A DNA stretch of 23,948 nt from JAFDXJ01 sp039811225 (GTDB taxonomy: Bacteria > Bacteroidota > Bacteroidia > Chitinophagales > Chitinophagaceae). The position numbers and the translations under genes are program-made. Of this stretch, positions 1 to 7,840 are shown piece after piece. The stretch lies in NCBI GenBank assembly GCA_039811225.1, contig JBDHYG010000026.1, forward strand, positions 1 through 23,948. The letters are read 5' to 3'. How positions within the stretch are numbered: position 1 is the first letter of the stretch; every line of letters begins with the position of its first letter. The notes beneath the pieces are model-generated. The model saw only the letters and a list, made by a program, of their open reading frames with translations. It did not search any database and had not been told where the DNA came from.

Positions 1-801
1 AGTGACAGTACGAGTTGGAAGGTTCTGGATACCAGTATGCAAAACCGCACAAAGTATTTTACAGCTGAGCAGGAAAGATTGAAAAAATTACTCGAAGGAA
101 ATGTATTGGAAGGTGTAACGGTTGCTACACGATTAAAAACACCGGAAGAAAAATTAGATGAAAGCTATACTTCCGGATTATTCACGGGCGGATCCGCGAT
201 TTCATTTGATGTACTGGATGATAAATCAGCGGCGATTACCGCAAATCTGTTGGCCTATCTCACAGGCAGGGTACCCGGTATGTCCATCATCAACCGGAAT
301 GACTTAAATGGCGGTTCTTCTGTTAGCTGGCGCGGCAATTCACCTATTTTTTTCCTGAATGAAAACCGGATTGATATCAGCCAGGTGAATGGGATAAATA
401 TGGGGGATGTTGCCTATATCAAAGTTTTCAGGCCACCATTTATAGGCTCTTTTTCCGGTGGGGGTGAAGGTGGCGCTATTGCAATTTATACCAAAAAAGG
501 AGCCGATATTTTGACGGAGAAAGACAAAGACAATAAGCCAGGCATGCCCTATAAAATTATCACAGGATATACGGCAGAAAAAGAATTTTACAGTCCCGAT
601 TATGGCAGCCTCGATATGTATGATGAAAAAGAAGACCTGCGATCCACACTATATTGGAATCCACTGATTGAAATCACACCGGATAGCCGAACCAAAAAAT
701 TTACTTTTTATAACAATGATGTAACCAACAGTTACCGGATTGTACTGGAAGGTTTCACTAAAGATGGCCGGCTTTCACATATAGAGAAAGTCATCGAATG
801 A
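1..801 (+). CDS. C-terminal part of an envelope protein with a TonB-receptor plug-like domain (5' end outside window)
   Basis: The reading frame is open from base 1, before the first ATG at 37, so this is the 3' end of a longer gene. About 65 residues in there is a plug-like segment (GRVPGMSIINR, then a GGSSVSWRG stretch, a PIFFLNENRI beta-strand pair, and the closing GGAIAIYTKKG). This is how plug domains of SusC/TonB-dependent receptors end. No 22-strand barrel follows: only about 85 residues remain, rich in beta structure (RSTLYWNP, FTFYNNDV, YRIVLEGFTKDG). This arrangement is known in large Bacteroidota envelope proteins that combine carboxypeptidase-regulatory or macroglobulin-like repeats with a terminal plug, so a transporter is less likely than a periplasmic or outer-membrane adaptor. 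The N-terminal domains are not visible, and the function is unknown. Its stop codon lies one base from that of the convergent downstream gene. Confidence 0.75.
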   Translation, partial: SDSTSWKVLDTSMQNRTKYFTAEQERLKKLLEGNVLEGVTVATRLKTPEEKLDESYTSGLFTGGSAISFDVLDDKSAAITANLLAYLTGRVPGMSIINRNDLNGGSSVSWRGNSPIFFLNENRIDISQVNGINMGDVAYIKVFRPPFIGSFSGGGEGGAIAIYTKKGADILTEKDKDNKPGMPYKIITGYTAEKEFYSPDYGSLDMYDEKEDLRSTLYWNPLIEITPDSRTKKFTFYNNDVTNSYRIVLEGFTKDGRLSHIEKVIE

Positions 802-802
802 T

Positions 803-1879
803 TTAAAATAAAGCATAAAGTTCCCGCAACTTCTCCCGGGTGATGCGGCTTTGCCAATCTTTGCCCAGGGCATTTTCCCATAGCGGTTTCATGCTCATAG
901 CCACATCAATCATTTTGTCAAAATCTGCTTCTGTGAGGTCCTTACAAATCCCGGTGGGGAGTTGGATATTATTTTTTTGCAGCATTTCTTTGAATTCTGC
1001 CGTGCCTGCAGGATAAAATTCTTCTAAATGGTTCATGACGATACAATTCCCTATACCATGATGTGTGCCTAATAAATAACCTAAGCCATAACTCACGGCA
1101 TGGCAAACACCTACCTGGCTATAGGCAATACTCATTCCGCCTGCATAAGAAGCCATCATTAATTTTTCATCGCTTTGTTCATTCCAGGTATCATTGTGCA
1201 GGAATACTTCCCGGCAATATTGCAGGGCTTTTTCTCCATAGCTTTTACTAAACTCATTTAAATAAGTTCCCTGTAAACTTTCAATACAATGGATATAACA
1301 ATCCATGCCGGTATAAAAGCGTTGTTCATGTGGTGCATGCGCAATTAATGCAGGATCCAATACGATTTGGTCAAAAGGGGTAAAATCTGAATTCATCCCT
1401 AATTTCCGTTCCGGCCCGGTAAGAACGCAGGTACGGCTCACTTCCGCGCCAGTTCCACTCAATGTGGGAATACCCACTTTATATACACCGGGAACTTTCA
1501 CTAAGTCCCATCCCTGGTAATCGGCCGCTTTGCCGGGATTGTTCATCATCAGGGAAACCGCTTTCGCCAGGTCCATGGTGGAGCCCCCGCCAATACCAAT
1601 GATACCACTGATTGTTTTGTACTTTTCTTTTAAAGAACCGGCCAGGGAATCTACATAACTGGTTTTGGGTTCATGTGTTACATCGGCAAAAATAAGTTCA
1701 TCCTGAGGATGGAGTGGAATGCGTTCAGCGAGTTCTTTTCCTTTAAAAAAATGATCCAGTAAAAAAATCATTGGCGCTTTGTCTTTGCGATGCGGCGCCA
1801 GGATTTCATCTAATTGTGAAAAGCAACCTCTGCCATAAATCACATACCCGATCATTTTAAAATTCCTGAATTGTACCAT
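803..1879 (-). CDS. Iron-containing alcohol dehydrogenase, KdnB-like (putative 3-deoxy-octulosonate 8-oxidase)
   Basis: This is a group III metal-dependent alcohol dehydrogenase of 358 residues. The nucleotide-binding loop GIGGGSTMD lies at about residues 95-103 and SGTGAEVSRT at 141-150. The likely metal ligands are D193, H197, H260 and H274; their spacing (4, 63, 14) equals that of the Fe-ADH FucO. Overall sequence, including the start VQFRNFKMIGYVIYGRG, resembles KdnB, which oxidises C8 of Kdo before KdnA transaminates it to 8-amino-Kdo in Shewanella lipopolysaccharide. The KdnB assignment is from memory of the family, not a search; a generic short-chain alcohol or aldehyde reductase is the alternative. 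No kdnA is in the window. I chose the ATG at 1877-1879 because the 28 extra residues of the longer frame run back over the recX end and are not family-like. It lies 22 bases downstream of recX and is probably co-transcribed with it. Confidence 0.8.
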   Translation of the reverse strand: MVQFRNFKMIGYVIYGRGCFSQLDEILAPHRKDKAPMIFLLDHFFKGKELAERIPLHPQDELIFADVTHEPKTSYVDSLAGSLKEKYKTISGIIGIGGGSTMDLAKAVSLMMNNPGKAADYQGWDLVKVPGVYKVGIPTLSGTGAEVSRTCVLTGPERKLGMNSDFTPFDQIVLDPALIAHAPHEQRFYTGMDCYIHCIESLQGTYLNEFSKSYGEKALQYCREVFLHNDTWNEQSDEKLMMASYAGGMSIAYSQVGVCHAVSYGLGYLLGTHHGIGNCIVMNHLEEFYPAGTAEFKEMLQKNNIQLPTGICKDLTEADFDKMIDVAMSMKPLWENALGKDWQSRITREKLRELYALF

Positions 1880-1901
1880 AATTTTTTTTGTAAAGATAAT
1901 T

Positions 1902-2387
1902 TCAAACTGAATTCTTTGCCTGTTCAATTTTTTGGAGTGCCGCCCGGATATAATTATGTTCAAACCCTTTTTGTAATAAAAAGGAATACACTTTTTTATT
2001 TTTTAGCGCTGTATTATTACCTGGAAGGCTTTCCCATTTTTTTATCGCGAGTCGTTGAATGGTTTGGGCATACTCATCAAGTGGTATGGTCGCTAAGGCG
2101 GATTGGATATTTCGGGTACTGACTTTTTTTTCTGTGAGCGCTTGTTTGATCTTTATTTTTCCCCACTTTTTGATACGGAATTTTCCACCGGCAAAAGCAG
2201 TAGCAAATCTTTCTTCATTCAGGAATCCTTGTGCAATCAGGTCTGCCAGGATTTCTTCCCGCATTTTTTTCGGGATTCCCATTTGAAATAATTTTCCATT
2301 TGTTTCATAATGGCTACGCTCCTGGTAGGCACAATAATGTTTTATTTTTTTTAAAGCCAGGTCTTTTATAGAAATAACCGTTTGCAT
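1902..2387 (-). CDS. recX: RecX family regulatory protein
   Basis: RecX binds RecA filaments and limits RecA recombinase and co-protease activity in the cytoplasm. The 161-residue protein shows the family signature in order: a helical YCAYQERSHYE segment near the N-terminus, then FLNEERFATAFAGGKFRIKKWGK with the conserved ERFA and GGKFR blocks, and a C-terminal three-helix repeat ending YIRAAL. Length matches typical RecX. An upstream ATG would add 24 residues, but the ATG at 2385-2387 gives the usual family N-terminus (MQTVISIKDLALKKI). The gene diverges from the response-regulator gene and precedes the KdnB-like gene on the same strand. RecA is not in the window. The family call is secure. 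Confidence 0.88.
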   Translation of the reverse strand: MQTVISIKDLALKKIKHYCAYQERSHYETNGKLFQMGIPKKMREEILADLIAQGFLNEERFATAFAGGKFRIKKWGKIKIKQALTEKKVSTRNIQSALATIPLDEYAQTIQRLAIKKWESLPGNNTALKNKKVYSFLLQKGFEHNYIRAALQKIEQAKNSV

Positions 2388-2418
2388 AATTTTATTACCG
2401 TCAAATAAGTTGTCAGGC

Positions 2419-2446
2419 TTGAATTGCAAAGTTTTAATTATATTTA
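2419..2446 (+). promoter_or_regulatory. Candidate Bacteroidota promoter for the response regulator
   Basis: TTG (2419-2421), 17 bases, then TATATTTA (2439-2446) fits the Bacteroidota pattern TTG-N17-23-TAnnTTTG with one mismatch. The predicted start of transcription would lie near 2450, about 19 bases before the ATG at 2469. Confidence 0.4.
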
Positions 2447-2468
2447 GCACTCCTACCAAAACAAATTT

Positions 2469-2879
2469 ATGGCAGAACTATCTGTTTTAATTGTGGATGA
2501 TGATAAAATTGACCGGTACCTGGCGAGTAAATTACTGACATCTACGGGTCATCCAGTTTCTATTGCCATGTGCGAAAATGGCATGGTAGCGCTGGATATG
2601 ATAAAGCAGGCCTTTAAAAAAAAGATATCCCTCCCGGATCTTATCTTTCTGGATATTAATATGCCGGTGATGAATGGCTGGGAATTTCTGAAAAAAATAA
2701 AACCGTTTTTTAAAAAACTCGAACAACAAATTTTTATTTATATAGTTACATCCTCTCAGGATGAAAGTGATATGGAATATGCCAACCGGTTTAGTTATTT
2801 ATCCGGTTACCTGGTGAAACCGGTACTTCATGAAACATACCATGAAATTTTAGCTACCGTTGCAAAAAGTAAAAAGTAA
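2469..2879 (+). CDS. Single-domain response regulator (CheY-like receiver)
   Basis: This 136-residue protein is a receiver domain with no output domain. The acidic pocket is D10-D11-D12, the phospho-acceptor is D62 in LIFLDINMP, the switch Thr/Ser is T94 (IVTSS), and the conserved lysine is K117 followed by proline (YLVKP). All catalytic residues are present, so it should be phosphorylatable. Such stand-alone receivers act as phosphorelay intermediates or bind partner proteins. Several insertions between beta strands (KQAFKKKISLP, KPFFKKLEQQ) resemble the Rcp1-like subgroup common in Bacteroidota. No histidine kinase is in the window, so the partner is unknown. It is transcribed divergently from recX and is followed by 191 bases before dnaN. 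Confidence 0.9.
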   Translation: MAELSVLIVDDDKIDRYLASKLLTSTGHPVSIAMCENGMVALDMIKQAFKKKISLPDLIFLDINMPVMNGWEFLKKIKPFFKKLEQQIFIYIVTSSQDESDMEYANRFSYLSGYLVKPVLHETYHEILATVAKSKK

Positions 2880-2996
2880 TTCACATCGGTTGTGTATAAT
2901 TTCCCCGGAAAAGTTTTGTGCCCTGATAATATAAACATTTTACAGTAGGTTTGTTGCATTATACTATTTTGCGAAACAGGGTATCAACAGGACACC

Positions 2997-3025
2997 TTGA
3001 AATAATTTTCGAATGCGTATTTTTA
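2997..3025 (+). promoter_or_regulatory. Candidate dnaN promoter
   Basis: TTG (2997-2999), 18 bases, TATTTTTA (3018-3025): one mismatch from TAnnTTTG, with correct spacing. It would give a leader of about 40 bases. A second perfect -7-like octamer, TAGGTTTG, sits at 2946-2953 with only a CTG at the expected upstream place. Either or both could drive dnaN. Confidence 0.4.
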
Positions 3026-3070
3026 TTTTGAGGCCGGGCAGGTTGAACCATAAAAACAAAAGATAAACCA

Positions 3071-4186
3071 ATGAAATTTATTGTTTCTTCATCCTTGTTA
3101 TTGAAAAATCTCCAACAGATAAATGGGGTCATCAGCACCAATACGGTATTGCCAATACTCGAGGATTTTTTATTTGAGATCAAGGATAAAAAAATGAATG
3201 TGTTGGCTACCGATTTGGAAACAGTGATGTGCGTGCAGTTGGAAGTAGAAAGCAAAACCAATGGCCGTGTTTGCATACCCGCCAAGATCCTGATAGAGTC
3301 ACTGAAAAATATTGCCGAGCAGCCATTGACGTTTAATATAGATAAAAACTTTGGCGTGGAAATTACCAGTGATAACGGGAAGTATAAAGTCATGGGAGAA
3401 AATCCTGATAATTTTCCCAAAGAACCGGTCGCTGAAGATACAGTTGAGCTGTCTATGTCTTCAACTGCTTTCCTCTCAGGTATTTCACGGGCGTTGATTT
3501 CAGTAAGTACCGATGATTTACGTCCGGCGATGACCGGGGTATTAATGGAGTTGTCAAAAAAACATGTTCAATTTGTTTCTACAGATGCGCATCGCCTGAT
3601 GCGGTATAAAAGGACGGATGTAAACTGCCCGACCGATCATCAGTTTATTATTCCCAAGAAACCACTCACCTTGTTGAAGAATGTTTTGCCGGAAAATGAA
3701 GATACCCTTACGATCAGTTACAATGAAAATCATTTGTTTATTCAGCACGAAACTACAAAACTCATTTGTCGCTTAATCGATGCCCGGTTCCCGGATTATA
3801 AAGTAGTGATTCCGGCGAATAATCCCTTTAAACTTACAGTCAATAAGAATGATTTTCAAGGGGCATTACGGCGGGTAAGTATTTTCAGTAATAAGAGCAC
3901 TAACCAGGTAATTTTAACGATCAGTGGCAGTGAATTACAATTGGCCAGCCAGGATGAAGATTTCAGCTTTGAAGGAAATGAACGCATGGCTTGCCAGTAT
4001 GATGGGGAGGATCTGCAAATTGCCTTCAATGCAAAATTTATGATTGAAATGCTGGGCGCTGTTGATTCGGAAGAAATAATCATTGAATTGTCCAGTCCCA
4101 ATAAAGCAGGAATTATCCGGCCTAAAGAACAGGATGCGGCAGAAGATATCATGATGCTGGTAATGCCGCTGATGATTAATGCCTGA
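3071..4186 (+). CDS. dnaN: DNA polymerase III beta subunit (sliding clamp)
   Basis: The ring-shaped processivity clamp tethers the replicative polymerase to DNA. At 371 residues it has the normal length for the family. The N-terminus (MKFIVSSSLLLKNLQQINGVI followed by NTVLPILEDFLFEI) and the block RVCIPAKILIESLKNI are clamp landmarks. A second-domain segment runs DDLRPAMTGVLMEL with VSTDAHRLMRYK, and the third domain starts near KLTVNKNDFQGALRRVSIFSN. The C-terminus ends VMPLMINA, matching the family MPM-type tail. In Bacteroidota dnaN is commonly away from dnaA, as here. It is followed 16 bases later by a strong hairpin terminator. Identification is firm. Confidence 0.96.
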   Translation: MKFIVSSSLLLKNLQQINGVISTNTVLPILEDFLFEIKDKKMNVLATDLETVMCVQLEVESKTNGRVCIPAKILIESLKNIAEQPLTFNIDKNFGVEITSDNGKYKVMGENPDNFPKEPVAEDTVELSMSSTAFLSGISRALISVSTDDLRPAMTGVLMELSKKHVQFVSTDAHRLMRYKRTDVNCPTDHQFIIPKKPLTLLKNVLPENEDTLTISYNENHLFIQHETTKLICRLIDARFPDYKVVIPANNPFKLTVNKNDFQGALRRVSIFSNKSTNQVILTISGSELQLASQDEDFSFEGNERMACQYDGEDLQIAFNAKFMIEMLGAVDSEEIIIELSSPNKAGIIRPKEQDAAEDIMMLVMPLMINA

Positions 4187-4202
4187 TAAAATTTTATATG
4201 AT

Positions 4203-4242
4203 AAAGATGTTTGTATTAATTTACAAGCATCTTTTCGTTTTT
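4203..4242 (+). terminator. Rho-independent terminator after dnaN
   Basis: A 13-base-pair stem (4203-4215 with 4222-4234, one G-T wobble at 4210/4227) encloses the loop TTAATT. It is followed by TCGTTTTT up to 4242. It ends three bases before the ATG chosen for the next gene. It is also a reason to reject a longer N-terminus for that gene, because the extra codons would simply be this hairpin. Confidence 0.8.
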
Positions 4243-4245
4243 ACT

Positions 4246-5058
4246 ATGGAATCTTTTATCAATTATTTTGAACATATCCCTTCATTGGACCGCGCCCTGA
4301 TCCTGGCCGGGGGTATTACGATATTTTGGTTAATTGAATATGCCACACCCTTATTTCGGTTTAATTACAATAAGTGGAAACATGCTGCTGTCAATATCTT
4401 CTTTACACTGACCACCATCATCATCAATTTTGCTTTTGCCTTATTAATCGTCTTTGCGAGTGACTGGTGCCAGTCCAACCATTTTGGATTCCTGCAATGG
4501 CTGCACATGCCGTTATGGCTGCAAATTGTGGCCGGCCTTTTATTACTTGATTTGATCAGCGCTTACCTAATCCATTTGATAGAGCATAAGGTGAAATGGA
4601 TGTGGCGTTTTCATATCATTCATCATGCCGATACACATGTGGATACCACAACGGCCAACCGGCATCATCCCGGTGAAAGTATTTTCCGGGCTGTATTTAC
4701 AATGCTTGCTGTGTTTATCGTGGGAGCACCTATTTGGCTGTTGATGCTTTACCAGAGCTTGAGTGTGGTGCTTGCCCAGTTTACACATGCCAATATAAAA
4801 TTCCCGGTGAAGCTGGATAAATGGTTAAGTTATTTTATTGTTTCTCCCAATATGCACAAAATTCATCATCATTATAAACAGCCGCAAACAGACAGCAATT
4901 TTGGAAATATTTTTTCTGTTTGGGATCGACTGTTCGGTACCTATAATTTTACACCGGTAGACCAATTGACTTATGGCCTGGACATGGTGAAAAAAAGTCA
5001 TGAAGACGACCTGGGTGCACAACTTGCTATTCCATTCCGTAAACTGGATGATTTATAA
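4246..5058 (+). CDS. Sterol desaturase / fatty acid hydroxylase family membrane protein
   Basis: This 270-residue integral membrane protein belongs to the di-iron sterol desaturase/fatty acid hydroxylase superfamily. Histidine clusters in order are HLIEH, HIIHH with a nearby NRHHPGE, and HKIHHHY near the C-terminus, which together make the eight-plus histidine di-iron site. Hydrophobic segments are visible around ALILAGGITIFWLIEY, the FFTLTTIIINFAFALLIVFA stretch, and FTMLAVFIVGAPIWLLML. The enzymes use O2 to hydroxylate or desaturate lipid chains or carotenoids; the substrate here cannot be read from sequence. I chose the ATG at 4246. An ATG at 4198 is in frame but its 16 extra codons coincide with the dnaN terminator. 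The gene converges on an enoyl-CoA hydratase gene, 22 bases apart. Confidence 0.85.
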   Translation: MESFINYFEHIPSLDRALILAGGITIFWLIEYATPLFRFNYNKWKHAAVNIFFTLTTIIINFAFALLIVFASDWCQSNHFGFLQWLHMPLWLQIVAGLLLLDLISAYLIHLIEHKVKWMWRFHIIHHADTHVDTTTANRHHPGESIFRAVFTMLAVFIVGAPIWLLMLYQSLSVVLAQFTHANIKFPVKLDKWLSYFIVSPNMHKIHHHYKQPQTDSNFGNIFSVWDRLFGTYNFTPVDQLTYGLDMVKKSHEDDLGAQLAIPFRKLDDL

Positions 5059-5080
5059 ACGATAGCAAAGCAATGTTTTT

Positions 5081-5854
5081 TTATTCGCCCGTAAATACCG
5101 GTTTTCTTTTTTCCAGGAAAGCGCCGGTTCCTTCCAGCATATCTTTTGTTTTAAATAAAGCCGCAAAAGAATTGGTTTCTGTTGCATAGCCTGAATCGGT
5201 GAAAGCCGCATTGGCTGATTTGATGCAATAGGCAATGGCAACCGGGGCTTTTGTCAAAATAACCTGCAATATAGATTGCGCTTTTTCCAGGAGCGCTTCG
5301 GGTGCTGTTACATGATTCACCAGGCCATACCGTAAAGCGGTTTCTGCATCAATGATCTGTGCACTCATCAACATTTCCAGGGAGCGGCCTTTCCCAATTA
5401 ATTGTGTCAGCCGTTGTGTACCTCCATAACCGGGAATGAGACCGAGATTCACTTCAGGTTGGCCGAATTTAGCTGTTGTAGCCGCTATTCTAAAATGACA
5501 AGCCAATGCAAGCTCGCAACCTCCACCCAATGCAAAACCATTTACACAGGCAATGATGGGTTTGGGTGATTGTTCTATTTTGAAGAAAACATCCAGGCCT
5601 CGTTGTGCTAACTTTTTTGCTTCCTCCCGGGAGTAATTAGCAAACTCCGCAATATCGGCGCCGGCTACAAAAGCTTTTTCCCCGGCTCCTGTAATTATTA
5701 CACCTTTTATTTCAGGATTGGTATAAATCTCTTTCAAAATATTTTCCAGGTCGGTAAATACTGATGCATTGAGTGCGTTGAGTTTCTCCGGCCGGTTAAT
5801 AGTAACCGTAAGGATATGATTTTCGAGATGTGTCAGAATAGATGAATAAGACAT
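5081..5854 (-). CDS. Enoyl-CoA hydratase (crotonase family)
   Basis: A 257-residue crotonase, the usual length. It should hydrate trans-2-enoyl-CoA to 3-hydroxyacyl-CoA in fatty-acid or amino-acid degradation. Both catalytic glutamates are present: E114 in GGGCELALACH and E134 in FGQPEVNLGLIPG. The oxyanion-hole segments AFVAGADIAEF (about 61-71) and NGFALGGGCE are intact, so a true hydratase is more likely than an isomerase or hydrolase lacking one Glu. It is the last gene of a minus-strand run gltX, B12-binding subunit, hydratase, starting 22 bases after the B12 gene. The pairing with a mutase subunit suggests short- or branched-chain acyl-CoA metabolism. That role is inference. Confidence 0.9.
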   Translation of the reverse strand: MSYSSILTHLENHILTVTINRPEKLNALNASVFTDLENILKEIYTNPEIKGVIITGAGEKAFVAGADIAEFANYSREEAKKLAQRGLDVFFKIEQSPKPIIACVNGFALGGGCELALACHFRIAATTAKFGQPEVNLGLIPGYGGTQRLTQLIGKGRSLEMLMSAQIIDAETALRYGLVNHVTAPEALLEKAQSILQVILTKAPVAIAYCIKSANAAFTDSGYATETNSFAALFKTKDMLEGTGAFLEKRKPVFTGE

Positions 5855-5876
5855 AGTCGTGTTGAGTTTGTTGTGA

Positions 5877-6308
5877 TTAATAAGGGCGATGTTCTTTTAC
5901 CCAGTTTTTGATATAGTCTGCAATTTCACCGGTATCTGCTCCCGGTGCAAATAATCGCATCACGCCCATTTTATGCAGAGCTTCCATATCTTCATCGGGA
6001 ATGATACCCCCGCCGGTGAGCAAAACATCCTGCATATTTTTTTCGGTCATTAACTGGATGATTTTGGGAAATACCGTCATATGAGCACCGCTTAAAATAC
6101 TTACACCAATGGCATCCACATCTTCCTGTAAAGCGGCATTGACAATCATTTCCGGTGTTTGCCGCAAACCGGAATAAATAACTTCCATACCGGCATCCCG
6201 CAGGGCAGAGGCAATCACTTTGGCGCCCCGGTCATGCCCATCCAGCCCGACTTTTGCAATCAAGACCCGTACTGCCCGCATGGGCTTATCATGTTCCTGC
6301 TTTTCCAT
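5877..6308 (-). CDS. Stand-alone cobalamin-binding subunit of an acyl-CoA mutase
   Basis: A 143-residue protein consisting only of a B12-binding Rossmann domain. The signature DxHxxG appears as GLDGHDRGAKVIA near residues 22-34, where the histidine would replace dimethylbenzimidazole as lower cobalt ligand. The S-L block (GVSILSGAHM) and the GG block (LLTGGGIIPDED) follow. It matches the C-terminal domain of methylmalonyl-CoA mutase and the separate small subunits of isobutyryl- and 2-hydroxyisobutyryl-CoA mutases (IcmB/HcmB type). The catalytic TIM-barrel subunit is not in the window, so which acyl-CoA is isomerised is open. It starts two bases after the gltX stop, so translational coupling is likely. 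Confidence 0.9.
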   Translation of the reverse strand: MEKQEHDKPMRAVRVLIAKVGLDGHDRGAKVIASALRDAGMEVIYSGLRQTPEMIVNAALQEDVDAIGVSILSGAHMTVFPKIIQLMTEKNMQDVLLTGGGIIPDEDMEALHKMGVMRLFAPGADTGEIADYIKNWVKEHRPY

Positions 6309-6310
6309 TT

Positions 6311-7834
6311 TTACTGTGTTTTTGAAAGCGTAGAAAGATTCAAATTTATGCGTTCCAGCGTTTCTTCTTTACCTAAGAGAGCCGCAATGTGGAAAACACC
6401 CGGCCCGGATTTTCCGCCCACCAGCATGATACGCAGGGGTAACAGCAGTTCACCTATTTTGATTGCATGTGCTGCCGCCATTTCGCGAAAGGTATTCTCC
6501 AGGTCTGGCAGTTCCCAGTATGGTAGTAAGGAATAACTTCGGATAAGTTCAATGAAAAAATTATTTTTCTCAATAGTCCATTTTGATGCAATGGCAGCTA
6601 TATCATATTGCAATGGGCGTTGAAAAAAATAATGCGCTTGTTCTACAAAGTCAGTCAGCAAAGTGCAACGATCTTTTACTAATTCAAGCACCTCGATGAA
6701 GGTAGCCTTATCCTCTACGGTAATACCTTTTGCTTCAAAAAGATTTTTAATTTCCGGGGCAATGGTGGACATAGCTGTTTTCTTCAACCATTCATGGTTG
6801 AACCATTTTGCTTTTTCGTAATCAAACCGGGCGCCTGCTTTATGTACACGTGCAATGGAAAATTGAGCAACCAATTCCGGTAAAGAAAAAATTTCCTGTT
6901 CAGTCCCATTATTCCAACCGAGCAAGGCAAGCATATTAATAAAAGCTTCGGGTAAGAAACCTCTTTCCCGGAAACCTTGCGTTAATTCCTTTGTTTGCGG
7001 ATCAGTCCAGTTCATGGCGAAAATAGGAAAGCCTGATTGGGCAGCAGCCCGTTTACTCAGTTTGCCATTTCCTTCTGGTTTGAGGATTAGTGGAAGATGG
7101 GCCCATTGTGGCATATTTTCCAGGCCAAAAAGATATTTCCATAACAGGACATGCACCGGAGCACTGGGTAACCACTCTTCACCGCGGAACACATGCGATA
7201 TTTGCATCAGGTAATCATCCACCACGACAGCCAGGTGATAGGTGGGCATACCATCTTTTTTCAGCAGCACTTTATCGTCTGCCTGGTTACTTTGAAATTG
7301 CAGTTTACCGCGGATCATATCATCCAGTTCAATGGTTTCTCCTTCCGGTACTTTCAGCCGGATAACATAAGGAGTATGATCTGCAAATGCCTTTGTTACT
7401 TCATCGGCAGGCATAGTCAGCGAATTACGCATGGCTGCGCGATGGGAAATATTATATTGAAAATCGGGAATTTCTTTTCGCTTTTGCTCAAGTTCTTCCG
7501 GTGTATCAAATGCATAATAAGCATAGCCTTCTTTCACTAACTTTTCTGCGTAAAGAAGATAGTTTTCCTTTCTTTCCGTTTGCCGGTAAGGGCCATATGC
7601 ACCAGGTTTTTCGGGGCTTTCATCCGGTTCTATACCACACCATGCCAGCGTATCCAGGATATATTGTTCAGCACCCGGTACATACCTGGTCTGATCAGTA
7701 TCTTCAATTCGTAAAATAAATTGACCGCCCTGTTGCCGGGCAAATAAATAATTATACAGTGCTGTACGCACACCACCCAAATGCAAACCCCCGGTGGGTG
7801 AAGGAGCAAACCGAACACGGATTTTATCATTCAT
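6311..7834 (-). CDS. gltX: Glutamyl-tRNA synthetase
   Basis: Class I aminoacyl-tRNA synthetase charging tRNA-Glu, 507 residues. The HIGH-type motif is HLGG (18-21) within RFAPSPTGGLHLGGVRTALY. The KMSKS-type loop is KLSKR (258-262). LRIEDTDQTR and FRGEEWLPSAPVH are further family landmarks, and the C-terminal anticodon-binding region is full length. I chose the ATG at 7832-7834. Twenty-three further upstream codons are open but not family-like, and would extend over the predicted promoter. It is the first gene of a minus-strand operon with the B12 subunit and enoyl-CoA hydratase, and it diverges from the fucosidase gene. Whether the enzyme also charges tRNA-Gln cannot be judged here. Confidence 0.96.
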   Translation of the reverse strand: MNDKIRVRFAPSPTGGLHLGGVRTALYNYLFARQQGGQFILRIEDTDQTRYVPGAEQYILDTLAWCGIEPDESPEKPGAYGPYRQTERKENYLLYAEKLVKEGYAYYAFDTPEELEQKRKEIPDFQYNISHRAAMRNSLTMPADEVTKAFADHTPYVIRLKVPEGETIELDDMIRGKLQFQSNQADDKVLLKKDGMPTYHLAVVVDDYLMQISHVFRGEEWLPSAPVHVLLWKYLFGLENMPQWAHLPLILKPEGNGKLSKRAAAQSGFPIFAMNWTDPQTKELTQGFRERGFLPEAFINMLALLGWNNGTEQEIFSLPELVAQFSIARVHKAGARFDYEKAKWFNHEWLKKTAMSTIAPEIKNLFEAKGITVEDKATFIEVLELVKDRCTLLTDFVEQAHYFFQRPLQYDIAAIASKWTIEKNNFFIELIRSYSLLPYWELPDLENTFREMAAAHAIKIGELLLPLRIMLVGGKSGPGVFHIAALLGKEETLERINLNLSTLSKTQ

Positions 7835-7840
7835 ACGCGG

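Noticed and set aside
1880..1963. Longer N-terminus for the KdnB-like gene.
   Set aside because: It would overlap recX and lacks family similarity.
4198..4245. Longer N-terminus for the sterol desaturase gene, starting at the ATG at 4198.
   Set aside because: Its 16 extra codons are the dnaN terminator hairpin and do not look like the family.
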